Of a stretch of 64,000 bases of DNA, positions 52,232-61,007 are shown in pieces (positions within the stretch are counted from its first letter, which is position 1; every line of letters begins with the position of its first letter). The position numbers were made by a program, and so were the translations under genes. This stretch comes from CAJLIR01 sp964408085 (GTDB lineage: Bacteria > Bacillota_I > Bacilli_A > RF39 > UBA660): assembly GCA_964408085.1 (NCBI GenBank), contig CAYOYB010000001.1, forward strand, positions 62,001-126,000. The letters are read 5' to 3'. The notes beneath the pieces were generated by a model that was not told the DNA's origin, made no database searches, and saw nothing but the letters and a program-made list of their open reading frames with translations.

Positions 52232-53062
52232 ATGCCAGTAAGAAATTATAAACCAATGACTAATGGTCAAAGAGGAAAATCAACTTTAGTTAATGATGAA
52301 ATTACTAAGACAACTCCAGAAAAATCATTAGTTGTTACTTTAAAGAAAAATGGTGGTCGTAATAATCAAGGTAGAATAACAGTTAGACACCGTGGTGGTG
52401 GAGAAAAAAGAAAATACCGTATCATTGATTTCAAAAGAAATAAAGATGGTGTAATCGGAACTGTTATGTCAATCGAATATGACCCAAATAGATCTGCTAA
52501 CATTGCTTTAATTAATTATACTGATGGAGAAAAAAGATACATAATTGCTCCAAAAGGTTTAAAAGTTGGAAATAAAGTTGAAAGTGGCGAAAATGTTGAT
52601 ATTAAAGTTGGAAATTCATTACCACTTGCAAATATTCCAGAAGGAACATTAGTTCATAACGTTGAATTAAAAGCTGGAAAAGGAGCACAAATGGCTCGTT
52701 CAGCAGGTTCAAGTGTTCAAATCCTTGGTAGAGAAGGGAAATATACACTATTACGTTTAAGTAGTGGTGAAGTTCGTAAAGTATTAAGTACTTGTCGTGC
52801 AACAATCGGTGAAGTAGGAAATGCTGATCACGAATTAGTAAGTTTAGGAAAAGCTGGTCGTAAAAGACATATGGGAATAAGACCAACTGTTCGTGGTTCT
52901 GTTATGAACCCTAATGATCACCCACATGGTGGTGGTGAAGGACGTGCACCAATTGGTCGTAAAGGTCCAGTTACTCCTTGGGGTAAACCAGCATTAGGAT
53001 ACAAGACACGTGACAAGAAAAAAGCTTCAAATAAGTTAATTGTTCGTCGTCGTAAAAAATAG
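52232..53062 (+). CDS. rplB: 50S ribosomal protein L2
   Basis: The 276-residue protein has KSLVVTLKKNGGRNNQGRITVRHRGGGEKRKYR and the C-terminal NPNDHPHGGGEGRAPIGRKGP containing the functionally important His of the PTC-proximal loop. L2 is needed for subunit association and peptidyl transfer. A GGAGG site lies upstream. Confidence 0.98.
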   Translation: MPVRNYKPMTNGQRGKSTLVNDEITKTTPEKSLVVTLKKNGGRNNQGRITVRHRGGGEKRKYRIIDFKRNKDGVIGTVMSIEYDPNRSANIALINYTDGEKRYIIAPKGLKVGNKVESGENVDIKVGNSLPLANIPEGTLVHNVELKAGKGAQMARSAGSSVQILGREGKYTLLRLSSGEVRKVLSTCRATIGEVGNADHELVSLGKAGRKRHMGIRPTVRGSVMNPNDHPHGGGEGRAPIGRKGPVTPWGKPALGYKTRDKKKASNKLIVRRRKK

Positions 53063-53079
53063 GGAAAGGATGATTGAAA

Positions 53080-53352
53080 TTGGGTAGAAGTATTAAAAAA
53101 GGTCCATATGCAGCAGCAAGCTTAAGAAAAAAAGTTGCTAATGTTAATGCATCTGGAAAAAAAGAAGTTATTAAAACATGGTCTCGTCGCTCAACAATCT
53201 TCCCTGATTTTGTTGGTCATACATTTGCTGTTCATAATGGAAAAGAATTTATTCCAGTTTATGTAACAGATGATATGGTAGGTCATAAATTAGGTGAATT
53301 TGCACCAACTCGTAAATTTGGTGGACACGGCGATGAAAAAGGAAAAAATTAG
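53080..53352 (+). CDS. rpsS: 30S ribosomal protein S19 (TTG start)
   Basis: The 90-residue product reads GRSIKKGPYAAASLRKKV and TWSRRSTIFPDFVGHTFAVHNGKEFIPVYV, clear S19. The start is a TTG at 53080: AGGA at 53067-53070 lies 9 bases before it, and the encoded MGRSIKKGP fits the family N-terminus. The upstream TTG at 53074 is too close to the ribosome site. Confidence 0.95.
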   Translation: MGRSIKKGPYAAASLRKKVANVNASGKKEVIKTWSRRSTIFPDFVGHTFAVHNGKEFIPVYVTDDMVGHKLGEFAPTRKFGGHGDEKGKN

Positions 53353-53380
53353 TAATTAGTTACCAGGAAGGAGGACTAAA

Positions 53381-53716
53381 ATGGAAGCACGTGCAATCGC
53401 AAAAGATGTTAGAATTGCGCCTCGCAAGAGCCGTTTAGTTATAGATTTAATACGAAATAAAAGTGTTATCGAAGCTGATACAATTTTAGCTAATATAAAT
53501 AAAGAAGCTGCTAGATTAATACGTAAAGTATTAACATCTGCAGTAGCAAATGCTGAAAATAATTTAGGATTAGATAAAACTAAATTATATGTTAAAGAAG
53601 CATATATAAATGAAGGTCAAACTTTAAAAAGAATGAAATTTGGTTCTCGTGGACACGTAGATCCAATTAAAAAAAGATCAAGTCATATAACAGTTGTTGT
53701 TAGTGAAAAAAATTAA
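53381..53716 (+). CDS. rplV: 50S ribosomal protein L22
   Basis: The 111-residue protein contains RIAPRKSRLVIDLIRNKSV and YINEGQTLKRMKFGSRGHVDPIKKRSSHITVVV, including the long beta-hairpin that reaches into the exit tunnel and affects macrolide sensitivity. It has a GGAGG ribosome site. Confidence 0.97.
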   Translation: MEARAIAKDVRIAPRKSRLVIDLIRNKSVIEADTILANINKEAARLIRKVLTSAVANAENNLGLDKTKLYVKEAYINEGQTLKRMKFGSRGHVDPIKKRSSHITVVVSEKN

Positions 53717-53734
53717 AAGAAAGGTGGTAAACTG

Positions 53735-54415
53735 ATGGGTCAAAAAGTTAGTCCAATTGGACTTAGAATTGGAATTAACAAAACTTGGGAATCTAAGTGG
53801 TATGCTGATAATAAGGATTTCGCAAAGTTCTTAAATAACGATGTTGAGATTCGTAAGTTCTTAGAAAAAAAATTAAAAGACGCAGCAGTTTCAAGTATTC
53901 TTATTGAAAGAGATGCTAAGAAAACTAATGTAATTATTAATACTGCAAAACCAGGTGTTGTAATTGGTCATGGTGGAGACGAAATTGAGAAACTTAAAAA
54001 CCAATTAGCAAAATTAGTTAAAGAAGATATACAAATTTCAATTATGGAAATTAAAAACCCTGATTTAGATGCAAGTTTAGTTGCAGAATCAATCGCACAT
54101 CAAATTGAAAATCGTGTATCATTTAGAATCGCTCAAAAAAGAGCAATTAGAAATACAATGAAAGCAGGAGCAAAAGGAATTAAAACTTCTGTATCAGGCC
54201 GTTTAGGTGGAGCTGATATGGCTAGAACTGAAGGTTATACTGAAGGAAATATTCCACTTCATACTTTAAGAGCAAACATCGATTATGCTCATAAAGAGGC
54301 TAATACTACTTATGGTAAAATTGGTGTAAAGGTATGGATTTATAAAGGAGAAATCCTTCCTGGATCAAAGAACAAGGGAGGTAATAGCGATGGCAGTAAT
54401 ACCAAAAAGAACTAA
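53735..54415 (+). CDS. rpsC: 30S ribosomal protein S3
   Basis: The 226-residue protein has the KH domain (VIIGHGGDEIEKLKNQLAKLVKEDIQI; VIGH-GG rather than VIGR-GG) and a C-terminal S3 domain (TMKAGAKGIKTSVSGRLGGADMARTEGY). S3 lies at the mRNA entry. Its 3' end overlaps rplP by 26 bp, with a Ser/Gly/Asn-rich tail (GGNSDGSNTKKN). Confidence 0.97.
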   Translation: MGQKVSPIGLRIGINKTWESKWYADNKDFAKFLNNDVEIRKFLEKKLKDAAVSSILIERDAKKTNVIINTAKPGVVIGHGGDEIEKLKNQLAKLVKEDIQISIMEIKNPDLDASLVAESIAHQIENRVSFRIAQKRAIRNTMKAGAKGIKTSVSGRLGGADMARTEGYTEGNIPLHTLRANIDYAHKEANTTYGKIGVKVWIYKGEILPGSKNKGGNSDGSNTKKN

Positions 54416-54821
54416 ATATAGAAGACCACATCGTCTAAGATATGATGGTGTAGCCAAAGGTAATACAGAATTACATTTTGGTGATTATGGTTTAATGGCA
54501 ATGGAAGGTGCTTGGATTACTCAACAACAAATCGAAGCTGCTCGTATTGCAATGACACGTTACATGAAACGTGGTGGAAAAGTATGGATTAATATTTTCC
54601 CTCATCTTTCATTAACTAAAATTCCTTTAGAAACTCGTATGGGTAAAGGTAAAGGTCAACCAGAGGTATGGGTTGCTGTTGTTAAAAAAGGTAAAATTAT
54701 GTTTGAAATTGGGGGCGTTGATGAACAAACAGCTCGTGAAGCATTAAGACTTGCAATGCATAAACTTCCAATTAAATGCAAATTTGTAGCTAAAGAAAGT
54801 GGTGAAGCTAGTGAAAAATAG
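54390..54821 (+). CDS. rplP: 50S ribosomal protein L16
   Basis: The 143-residue protein reads VIPKRTKYRRPHRLRYDGVAKGNTELHFGDYGLMAMEGAWIT and MGKGKGQPEVWVAVVKKGKIMFEI, the L16 fold that helps to position A-site tRNA. It begins within rpsC with GGGAGG at about 54376-54381. Confidence 0.97.
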   Translation: MAVIPKRTKYRRPHRLRYDGVAKGNTELHFGDYGLMAMEGAWITQQQIEAARIAMTRYMKRGGKVWINIFPHLSLTKIPLETRMGKGKGQPEVWVAVVKKGKIMFEIGGVDEQTAREALRLAMHKLPIKCKFVAKESGEASEK

Positions 54822-55005
54822 TGAAATTAGAGAATTAACAAATGAACAAATACTAGCTAAAATTGAAGAGTATAAAGAAGAATTATTTAATTTACGTTTT
54901 AGCCAAGCTACTGGTAACCTTGAAAAGCCATCAAGAATTAATGAACTTAGAAAATTAGTTGCACGTATGAAAACTATTTTACGTGAAAGAGAACTAAATA
55001 AATAG
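54811..55005 (+). CDS. rpmC: 50S ribosomal protein L29 (GTG start inside rplP)
   Basis: The product KNSEIRELTNEQILAKIEEYKEELFNLRFSQATGNLEKPSRI is L29. GTG 54811 gives a 64-residue protein with the usual MKxxEIRxLT start; a GTG at 54799 would add four unrelated residues. It overlaps rplP by 11 bp, so translation is probably coupled. Confidence 0.93.
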   Translation: MKNSEIRELTNEQILAKIEEYKEELFNLRFSQATGNLEKPSRINELRKLVARMKTILRERELNK

Positions 55006-55015
55006 GGAGGCTAAC

Positions 55016-55276
55016 ATGAAAGAAAGCAGAAAAAGAGAGTTAATAGGTAAAGTAGTAAGTGATAAAAATGATAAAACAATTACTGTTTTAGTTGAAACTT
55101 ATAAAACAGATCCTATTTATAAAAAACGTGTTAAATATTCTAAAAAATATATTGCTCATGATGAAAAAAATGAAGCAAAAGTAGGAGACAAAGTACGTAT
55201 TGTTGAAACTAGACCATTATCAAAAATGAAAAGATATCGTTTAGTTGAAATAATTGAGAAAGCAATTATTTTATAA
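55016..55276 (+). CDS. rpsQ: 30S ribosomal protein S17
   Basis: The 86-residue protein shows RELIGKVVSDKNDKTITVLVETYKTDPIYKKRVKYSKKYIAHDE and GDKVRIVETRPLSKMKRYRLVEI, the S17 OB fold. S17 binds 16S rRNA early in assembly. It has a GGGAGG ribosome site. Confidence 0.97.
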   Translation: MKESRKRELIGKVVSDKNDKTITVLVETYKTDPIYKKRVKYSKKYIAHDEKNEAKVGDKVRIVETRPLSKMKRYRLVEIIEKAIIL

Positions 55277-55302
55277 TTGTAAACGAATAGGAGGATTAAT
55301 AT

Positions 55303-55668
55303 ATGATTCAACCAGAAAGCCGTTTAAAAGTTGCTGACAATTCTGGAGCTCGTGAATTATCTGTCATTAGAGTTTTAGGTGGAAGTAAAGTAAAAACTGG
55401 AAATATTGGTGATATAGTTGTTGGAACTATTAAAAAAGCAACTCCTAATGGTACAGTTGGAAAAGGAAAAGTTGTTAAGGCTGTAGTTGTTAGAAGCAAA
55501 TTTGGTCTAAGAAGAGAAGATGGATCTTATATTAAGTTTGATGATAATGCTTGTGTTATTATTAAAGATGATAAAAGTCCAGTTGGAACTCGTGTATTTG
55601 GACCAGTAGCACGTGAATTGCGTGAAAATTTTATGAAGATTGTATCACTTGCTAAAGAAGTGTTATAA
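55303..55668 (+). CDS. rplN: 50S ribosomal protein L14
   Basis: The 121-residue protein begins MIQPESRLKVADNSGARELSVIRVLGG and ends FMKIVSLAKEVL, typical L14, which forms inter-subunit bridges. A GGAGG site precedes the ATG. Confidence 0.98.
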   Translation: MIQPESRLKVADNSGARELSVIRVLGGSKVKTGNIGDIVVGTIKKATPNGTVGKGKVVKAVVVRSKFGLRREDGSYIKFDDNACVIIKDDKSPVGTRVFGPVARELRENFMKIVSLAKEVL

Positions 55669-55688
55669 ATCGTATTGGAGGGAAAAGC

Positions 55689-55997
55689 ATGAACTTTAAA
55701 GTTGGAGATAAAGTTGTGGTTATTGCTGGTAAAGACAAAGGTAAAGAAGGAAAAATAACAAAAACGCTAAGAAGCGAAAATAAAGTTATTGTTGAAGGAA
55801 TTAACATGGTAAAAAAACATGTTAAACCAAATGGAGAATCAAGTGGAAGTATCGTTGATATGGAATCTCCAATCCATGCTTCAAATGTAATGATTCTTGA
55901 TCCTAAAACTAATAAAAGAACCAGAATAGGACATACTGTTGATAAAAAAGGGAATAAAGTTAGATGTACAAAAAAATCTAATGAAATTCTTAATTAA
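55689..55997 (+). CDS. rplX: 50S ribosomal protein L24
   Basis: The 102-residue protein has the KOW motif VGDKVVVIAGKDKGKEGKITKTL and the C-terminal VMILDPKTNKRTRIGHTVDKKGNKVRCTKKS. L24 is an assembly initiator at the tunnel exit. Confidence 0.97.
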   Translation: MNFKVGDKVVVIAGKDKGKEGKITKTLRSENKVIVEGINMVKKHVKPNGESSGSIVDMESPIHASNVMILDPKTNKRTRIGHTVDKKGNKVRCTKKSNEILN

Positions 55998-56014
55998 TTG
56001 GAAGGAGGGTATAT

Positions 56015-56554
56015 ATGAACCGCCTAAAAGAAAAATATAATAAGGAAGTCGTACCAAGCTTAAGACAAAAATATAATTATAAAAGTGTAATGGAAGTTCC
56101 AGTCTTAGAAAAAATAGTTGTAAATATGGGTGTCGGAGATGCATCACAAAATAGTAAGTTATTAGATGCAGCAATGGCTGATCTTGAAATTATAACTGGA
56201 CAAAAACCAGTTAAAACTCATGCTAAAAAAGCTATAGCTGGATTTAAAATTCGTCAAGGCCAAGCTATTGGTTGCAAAGTAACTTTACGTGGAGAGTCAA
56301 TGTATAATTTTTTAGATAAATTAATTAGTATTACATTACCACGTGTTAGAGATTTTAGAGGAATTTCTAATAAGGCGTTTGATGGACGTGGAAATTATAC
56401 ATTGGGTTTAACAGAACAATTAATTTTCTCAGAAATAGAATATGATAATGTCGTAAAAGTACGTGGTATGGATATCGTTTTTGTTACAACTGCAAAAACA
56501 AATGAAGAAGCACACGATCTTTTAAATGGTCTTGGAATGCCATTTAAAAAGTAA
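56015..56554 (+). CDS. rplE: 50S ribosomal protein L5
   Basis: The 179-residue protein has MEVPVLEKIVVNMGVGDASQNSKLLDAAMADLEIITGQKPV and GLTEQLIFSEIEYD, the L5 family. L5 binds 5S rRNA and contacts P-site tRNA. It has a GGAGGG ribosome site. Confidence 0.98.
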   Translation: MNRLKEKYNKEVVPSLRQKYNYKSVMEVPVLEKIVVNMGVGDASQNSKLLDAAMADLEIITGQKPVKTHAKKAIAGFKIRQGQAIGCKVTLRGESMYNFLDKLISITLPRVRDFRGISNKAFDGRGNYTLGLTEQLIFSEIEYDNVVKVRGMDIVFVTTAKTNEEAHDLLNGLGMPFKK

Positions 56555-56573
56555 TCATAATTAGGAGGATATT

Positions 56574-56759
56574 ATGGCTAAGAAGAGCATGATTGTAAAA
56601 GCTAACCGTAAACCTAAATTTAAAGTACGTGAATATACACGTTGTCAAAGATGTGGTAGACCTCATGCAGTACTTAGAAAATATGGAATTTGCCGTATTT
56701 GTTTTAGAGAGTTAGCTTATAAGGGACAAATCCCAGGGGTTAGAAAATCAAGTTGGTAA
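56574..56759 (+). CDS. rpsZ: 30S ribosomal protein S14, zinc type
   Basis: The 61-residue protein has RCQRCGRPHAVLRKYGICRICFRELAYKGQIPGVRKSSW. The CxxC-x13-CxxC zinc knuckle marks the short, zinc-binding type Z form of S14. GGAGG precedes the ATG. Confidence 0.97.
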   Translation: MAKKSMIVKANRKPKFKVREYTRCQRCGRPHAVLRKYGICRICFRELAYKGQIPGVRKSSW

Positions 56760-56776
56760 TTGAAGGGAGGATATAA

Positions 56777-57172
56777 ATGGTAACAGATCCAATCGCAGAT
56801 ATGCTTACAAGAATTCGTAATGCTAATCAAATGCGTTATAAAGAAGTTGAAGTACCCGCTTCAAAAATAAAATTAGAAATCGCTAGAATCTTAAAAGAAA
56901 CAGGATTTATAGTTGATTATAAAGTAAAGAAAAATGATGTACAAGACATTATTGTATTATCATTAAAATATGGTCAAAACAAAGAAAGAGTAATTACTGG
57001 ATTAAAGAGAATATCAAAACCAGGATTACGTGTTTATGCAAATGCTAAAGAAATGCCAAGAGTATTAAATGGGTTAGGAATTGCAATCGTTTCAACATCA
57101 AAAGGTGTTATGACAGATAAAGAGGCTAGAGTTGCATCCCTTGGTGGAGAAGTTTTAGCATATATTTGGTAG
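56777..57172 (+). CDS. rpsH: 30S ribosomal protein S8
   Basis: The 131-residue protein reads DPIADMLTRIRNANQMRYKEVEVPASKIKLEIARILKETGFI and GIAIVSTSKGVMTDKEARVASLGGEVLAYIW, S8. S8 represses the spc operon in E. coli by binding its mRNA; no such site was sought here. Confidence 0.98.
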   Translation: MVTDPIADMLTRIRNANQMRYKEVEVPASKIKLEIARILKETGFIVDYKVKKNDVQDIIVLSLKYGQNKERVITGLKRISKPGLRVYANAKEMPRVLNGLGIAIVSTSKGVMTDKEARVASLGGEVLAYIW

Positions 57173-57188
57173 AAAGAGGAGGAATCTT

Positions 57189-57725
57189 ATGAGTCGTATT
57201 GGTAATAGAGTAATATCAATACCTAGCAATGTTACAGTTTCAGTTGAAGGTAATGTTGTAAAAGTAGTAGGTCCTAAGGGTGAACTTTCTACTGAGGTAA
57301 ATAAAAATATTACAGTTACAGTTGCTGATAATACGGTTACTGTTTCAAGAAAAAATGACAATTATAAGAAATTTCATGGTACAGCAAATGCTTTAATTAA
57401 CAATATGATTATTGGTGTAACTGAAGGTTACCAAAAACAATTAGAAGCAATTGGTGTAGGATATCGTTTTCAAATTAAAGGCAGTAAAACATTAGTTGTA
57501 ACAGCTGGTTATTCTCATCCTGTTGAGGTTGAAGTACCAGAAGGTATCACAATTGAAAGTCCAAGTAATACAGAACTTACAATTAAAGGTATAGATAAAT
57601 GTGCTGTTGGTGAATTTGCTGCTAATGTAAGAAAAATTAGAGGACCAGAGCCATATAAAGGTAAAGGAATTCGTTATAAAGATGAACATGTTCGTCGTAA
57701 AGAAGGAAAGAAAGCTTCTAAATAA
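57189..57725 (+). CDS. rplF: 50S ribosomal protein L6
   Basis: The 178-residue protein has two related halves, VTVSEVEGNVVKVVGPKGELS-like at the start and GPEPYKGKGIRYKDEHVRRKEGKKAS at the end, typical of L6 near the GTPase centre. Confidence 0.97.
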   Translation: MSRIGNRVISIPSNVTVSVEGNVVKVVGPKGELSTEVNKNITVTVADNTVTVSRKNDNYKKFHGTANALINNMIIGVTEGYQKQLEAIGVGYRFQIKGSKTLVVTAGYSHPVEVEVPEGITIESPSNTELTIKGIDKCAVGEFAANVRKIRGPEPYKGKGIRYKDEHVRRKEGKKASK

Positions 57726-57749
57726 GCTTAGATTAAAGGAGAGATTACT

Positions 57750-58112
57750 ATGATAAAAAAAGTATCACGTAATGAAATGCGTCAAGCTAGACATAGTCGT
57801 GTTAGAGAAACAGTAACTGGCACAGCAACTACTCCTAGACTTAACGTATTCCGTTCAAACAAAAATATATTTGCTCAAATCATAGATGATGAGGCTCAAG
57901 TTACTTTAGTTAGCGCTTCTTCAATCGACAAAGATTTAAAGCTTGAAAATGGAAGCAATATCGAAGCAGCTACAAAAGTTGGTGAATTAATCGCCAAAAG
58001 AGCTAAAAAAGCAAAAATTACAAAGGTAACATTTGATAGAGGTGGTTACCAATATCATGGACGTGTAAAAGCATTAGCTGAAGCAGCACGTGAAAATGGA
58101 TTAGAATTCTAA
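57750..58112 (+). CDS. rplR: 50S ribosomal protein L18
   Basis: The 120-residue protein shows TTPRLNVFRSNKNIFAQIIDDEAQVTLVSASS and KVTFDRGGYQYHGRVKALAEAARENGLEF, the L18 fold binding 5S rRNA. Confidence 0.97.
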   Translation: MIKKVSRNEMRQARHSRVRETVTGTATTPRLNVFRSNKNIFAQIIDDEAQVTLVSASSIDKDLKLENGSNIEAATKVGELIAKRAKKAKITKVTFDRGGYQYHGRVKALAEAARENGLEF

Positions 58113-58126
58113 AAGGAGGGTAATTA

Positions 58127-58633
58127 ATGGAAACTAAAAAAAGAGAACCTCGCCAAAAATTATATGAAGAAGAAATCATTGAAGTAAAAAGAGTTACTAA
58201 AGTAACCCAAGGTGGACGTCATTTTCGTTTTTCAGCAACAATGGCTGTTGGAGATCGCAAAGGTCATGTAGGAATTGGTACAGGAAAAGCTAATGAAGTA
58301 CCAGATGCTATGAAGAAAGCAGTTCAAGCAGCTACTAAAAATATCGTAAAAGTTTCAATTGTTGATGAAAGAACTATTCCACATGAAGCAATTGGTGTTC
58401 AAAGTGCTAGTAGAGTTATGTTGAAACCAGCTTCAAAGGGTACTGGAGTTAAAGCAGGTGGACCAGTTAGAGCTGTCCTAGAACTTGCTGGAGTTAAAGA
58501 TATTTTATCTAAATCATTAGGATCAAATACTAAAGTTAATATGGCTTATGCTACTTTAAATGCATTAAAATCCCAAAAAACTGTAGAAGAAGTTGCTAGA
58601 CTTCGTGGTAAAAAAGTAGAGGAGATATTATAA
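58127..58633 (+). CDS. rpsE: 30S ribosomal protein S5
   Basis: The 168-residue protein contains VKRVTKVTQGGRHFRFSATMAVGDRKGHVGIGTGKANEVPDAMKKAV and ALKSQKTVEEVARLRGKKVEEIL, S5. S5 matters for fidelity and has the usual S5 N- and C-terminal domains. The gene is followed after 2 bases by rplO: rpmD, normally between them, is absent. Confidence 0.97.
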   Translation: METKKREPRQKLYEEEIIEVKRVTKVTQGGRHFRFSATMAVGDRKGHVGIGTGKANEVPDAMKKAVQAATKNIVKVSIVDERTIPHEAIGVQSASRVMLKPASKGTGVKAGGPVRAVLELAGVKDILSKSLGSNTKVNMAYATLNALKSQKTVEEVARLRGKKVEEIL

Positions 58634-58634
58634 T

Positions 58635-59078
58635 ATGAAATTACATAATATTCATCCAGCCGATGGTGCTACAACTGTTAGTAAAAGAGTTGGACGCGGT
58701 ATTGGAAGTGGAAATGGAAAAACAGCTGGAAAAGGTCATAAAGGACAAAACGCTCGTAGTGGTGGTGGAGTAAGACCTGGATTTGAAGGTGGACAATTAC
58801 CATTATTCAGAAGATTACCAAAAAGAGGATTTACAAATGCAAGATTTAAAACAGTTTATGCTACTATTAATTTAAGTGATTTAGAAAAATTTGACAAAGA
58901 TGCAGTAATCACTCCAGAATTATTGCATGAAATGGGTTTAATTAAAAACCAATTAGATGGAATTAAAGTTTTAGGAAATGGAACATTAACAAAAAAATTA
59001 GTTGTAAAAGCAAATAAATTTTCTGATACAGCTAAAACAAAAATTGAAGAATTAGGTGGAAAAGCAGAGGTGATCTAA
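58635..59078 (+). CDS. rplO: 50S ribosomal protein L15
   Basis: The 147-residue protein begins MKLHNIHPADGATTVSKRVGRGIGSGNGKTAGKGHKGQNARSGGGVRPGFEGGQLPLFRRLPKRG, clear L15, and has the C-terminal L15 domain. It starts next to the rpsE stop, with a weak GGAG (58620-58623) inside rpsE as ribosome site. Confidence 0.97.
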   Translation: MKLHNIHPADGATTVSKRVGRGIGSGNGKTAGKGHKGQNARSGGGVRPGFEGGQLPLFRRLPKRGFTNARFKTVYATINLSDLEKFDKDAVITPELLHEMGLIKNQLDGIKVLGNGTLTKKLVVKANKFSDTAKTKIEELGGKAEVI

Positions 59079-59079
59079 A

Positions 59080-60348
59080 ATGTTTGCAACATTTAAGCAA
59101 ATATTTAATCCCAAAAATAAAGATTTACAAAAAAGAATTTTATTTACTTTACTTGTATTATTAGTTTTTAAATTAGGAACGACAATTGTTGTTCCTGGAG
59201 TTGATACAAGTAACTTTGATAATCTTGGATATTTTGAATTATTAAATGTCTTTGGTGGTGGAGCTTTAGAAAAATTTTCAATTCTAGCTTTAGGTGTTAT
59301 GCCATACATCACAGCTTCTATTGTGATCCAACTTTTGCAAATGGATATTATTCCCTATTTAGCAGAACTTGGTAAACAAGGTCATACTGGAAGAACAAAA
59401 CTAAATCAAATTACAAGAGTGTTAGGAATTATTTTGGCATTTATAAATGGATATGTATTCTCATTTGCCTTCTTAAAAAACGGTACACCAATTGAATATA
59501 TGCAATTTGCTACAGTTTTAACAGCAGGTACAGCCTTTTTATTATGGCTTGGGGATCAAATTACAGCAAAGGGTGTAGGAAATGGTATTTCGCTTATTAT
59601 TATGGCAGGTATTATTGCTACAATCCCATCAATGTTTGCTGATGCATTTAATGCCTTAATTAAAGTTGGAACCACACAAGAAACAACTTTAGGTATTATT
59701 TCATTCATTTTATATGTCCTAGTATATGTTGGTATTATTATTGGAATTGTATTCACTGAAAATGCTGAAAGAAGAGTTCCAATTCAATATGCAAATAAAT
59801 CAAATGCTATATTAGGAAAACAAAATTATATTCCTTTTAAATTAAATTCAGCAGGTGTTATGCCAGTCATATTTGCATCTGCATTAACATCAGTTCCAAG
59901 TATTTTAGCTTCATTTATTAAAAAAGATGGATTTACTATTTTTGTTAGTAAATGGCTTACAATGAATACGCCAACTGGTTTTGCGTTATATGTAATATTG
60001 ATTATAGCTTTCGCATATTTTTATACATTCTTACAATTAAAACCAAAAGAAATGGCAGAAAATTTACAGAAAAATGGTGGTTTTATACCTGGGGTAAGAC
60101 CTGGTGAAGAAACTGTCAATTATATCTCAAAAATTTTAAAAAGAATTACCATCGTTGGTGCATTCTTCTTAGCTATTCTAGCAGCTTTACCAATTGTATT
60201 TGGTATGATATTTACTAATTTACCAAGTAGTGTATCAATTGGTGGAACAGGGCTTTTAATCGTTGTAGGTGTAGCTTTAGAAACTTATAAACAAATTGAA
60301 AGTGAATTAGTTACTAGAGATTATGTGAAGGGAAGAAAAAGAAGATGA
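59080..60348 (+). CDS. secY: Preprotein translocase subunit SecY
   Basis: SecY forms the protein-conducting channel of the Sec system with SecE and SecG. The 422-residue protein has ten TM segments, a first cytosolic region KLGTTIVVPGVDTSNF, the plug region FGGGALEKFSILALGVMPYITASIVIQL, and the conserved GFIPGVRPGEET loop near the end. It overlaps adk by 4 bp, a standard spc-operon arrangement. Confidence 0.98.
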   Translation: MFATFKQIFNPKNKDLQKRILFTLLVLLVFKLGTTIVVPGVDTSNFDNLGYFELLNVFGGGALEKFSILALGVMPYITASIVIQLLQMDIIPYLAELGKQGHTGRTKLNQITRVLGIILAFINGYVFSFAFLKNGTPIEYMQFATVLTAGTAFLLWLGDQITAKGVGNGISLIIMAGIIATIPSMFADAFNALIKVGTTQETTLGIISFILYVLVYVGIIIGIVFTENAERRVPIQYANKSNAILGKQNYIPFKLNSAGVMPVIFASALTSVPSILASFIKKDGFTIFVSKWLTMNTPTGFALYVILIIAFAYFYTFLQLKPKEMAENLQKNGGFIPGVRPGEETVNYISKILKRITIVGAFFLAILAALPIVFGMIFTNLPSSVSIGGTGLLIVVGVALETYKQIESELVTRDYVKGRKRR

Positions 60349-61007
60349 AAAGTATAATTTTGATTGCTCCGCCATCAGCTGGTAAAGGAACAATTTCAAA
60401 AATATTATGTGAAGAGTATCATTTACCACACATTTCAACAGGTGATTTACTTAGAAATGCGACATTAAATGATGATGAGCAAGGAAATTATATTAGACAA
60501 CAAATGAATTTAGGAAATTTAGTCAGTGATGACATTATAATAAGTTTAGTTGAAAATAGAATTATGGATAGTGATTGTTCTAATGGTTATATTTTAGATG
60601 GATTTCCTAGAAACTTAAATCAAGCAAAACGCTATGATGAATTTGTTATTAAAAATAATATAAAATTAGGTATTGCGATTTTACTTGATATTAATAGAGA
60701 ACAGGCAAAGAAAAGAATTCTAGGACGTGTAAGTTGCTCTAATTGTGGAACAGTATACAACTTATACTCAACAGATACACGACCTCGTGTTGCTGGATTG
60801 TGCGATAGGTGTGGGTCTGAGCTATCACGTAGAGAAGATGATAATGAAGAGGTTTTTGATATTAGATTCTCGACTTATCTTCAAGAAACTAAGCCTGTAG
60901 CAGACTATTATGAGTCTAAAGGACTATTATATAAAGTTGATAGTAGTGTTCAATTATCTAAAGTTTTAGAACAAGTTGAAAGGATAATAAGAAGAGAAAA
61001 TGATTAG
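60345..61007 (+). CDS. adk: Adenylate kinase
   Basis: Adk interconverts ATP + AMP and 2 ADP. The 220-residue protein has a P-loop in PPSAGKGTISKIL (about residues 8-20; note PPSAGKGT instead of the common GPPGAGKGT), STGDLLR, DGFPRNLNQA and a lid with four Cys (CSNCGTVYN...LCDRCG) that binds zinc in Gram-positive enzymes. Its stop overlaps map by 8 bp. Confidence 0.96.
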   Translation: MKSIILIAPPSAGKGTISKILCEEYHLPHISTGDLLRNATLNDDEQGNYIRQQMNLGNLVSDDIIISLVENRIMDSDCSNGYILDGFPRNLNQAKRYDEFVIKNNIKLGIAILLDINREQAKKRILGRVSCSNCGTVYNLYSTDTRPRVAGLCDRCGSELSRREDDNEEVFDIRFSTYLQETKPVADYYESKGLLYKVDSSVQLSKVLEQVERIIRREND

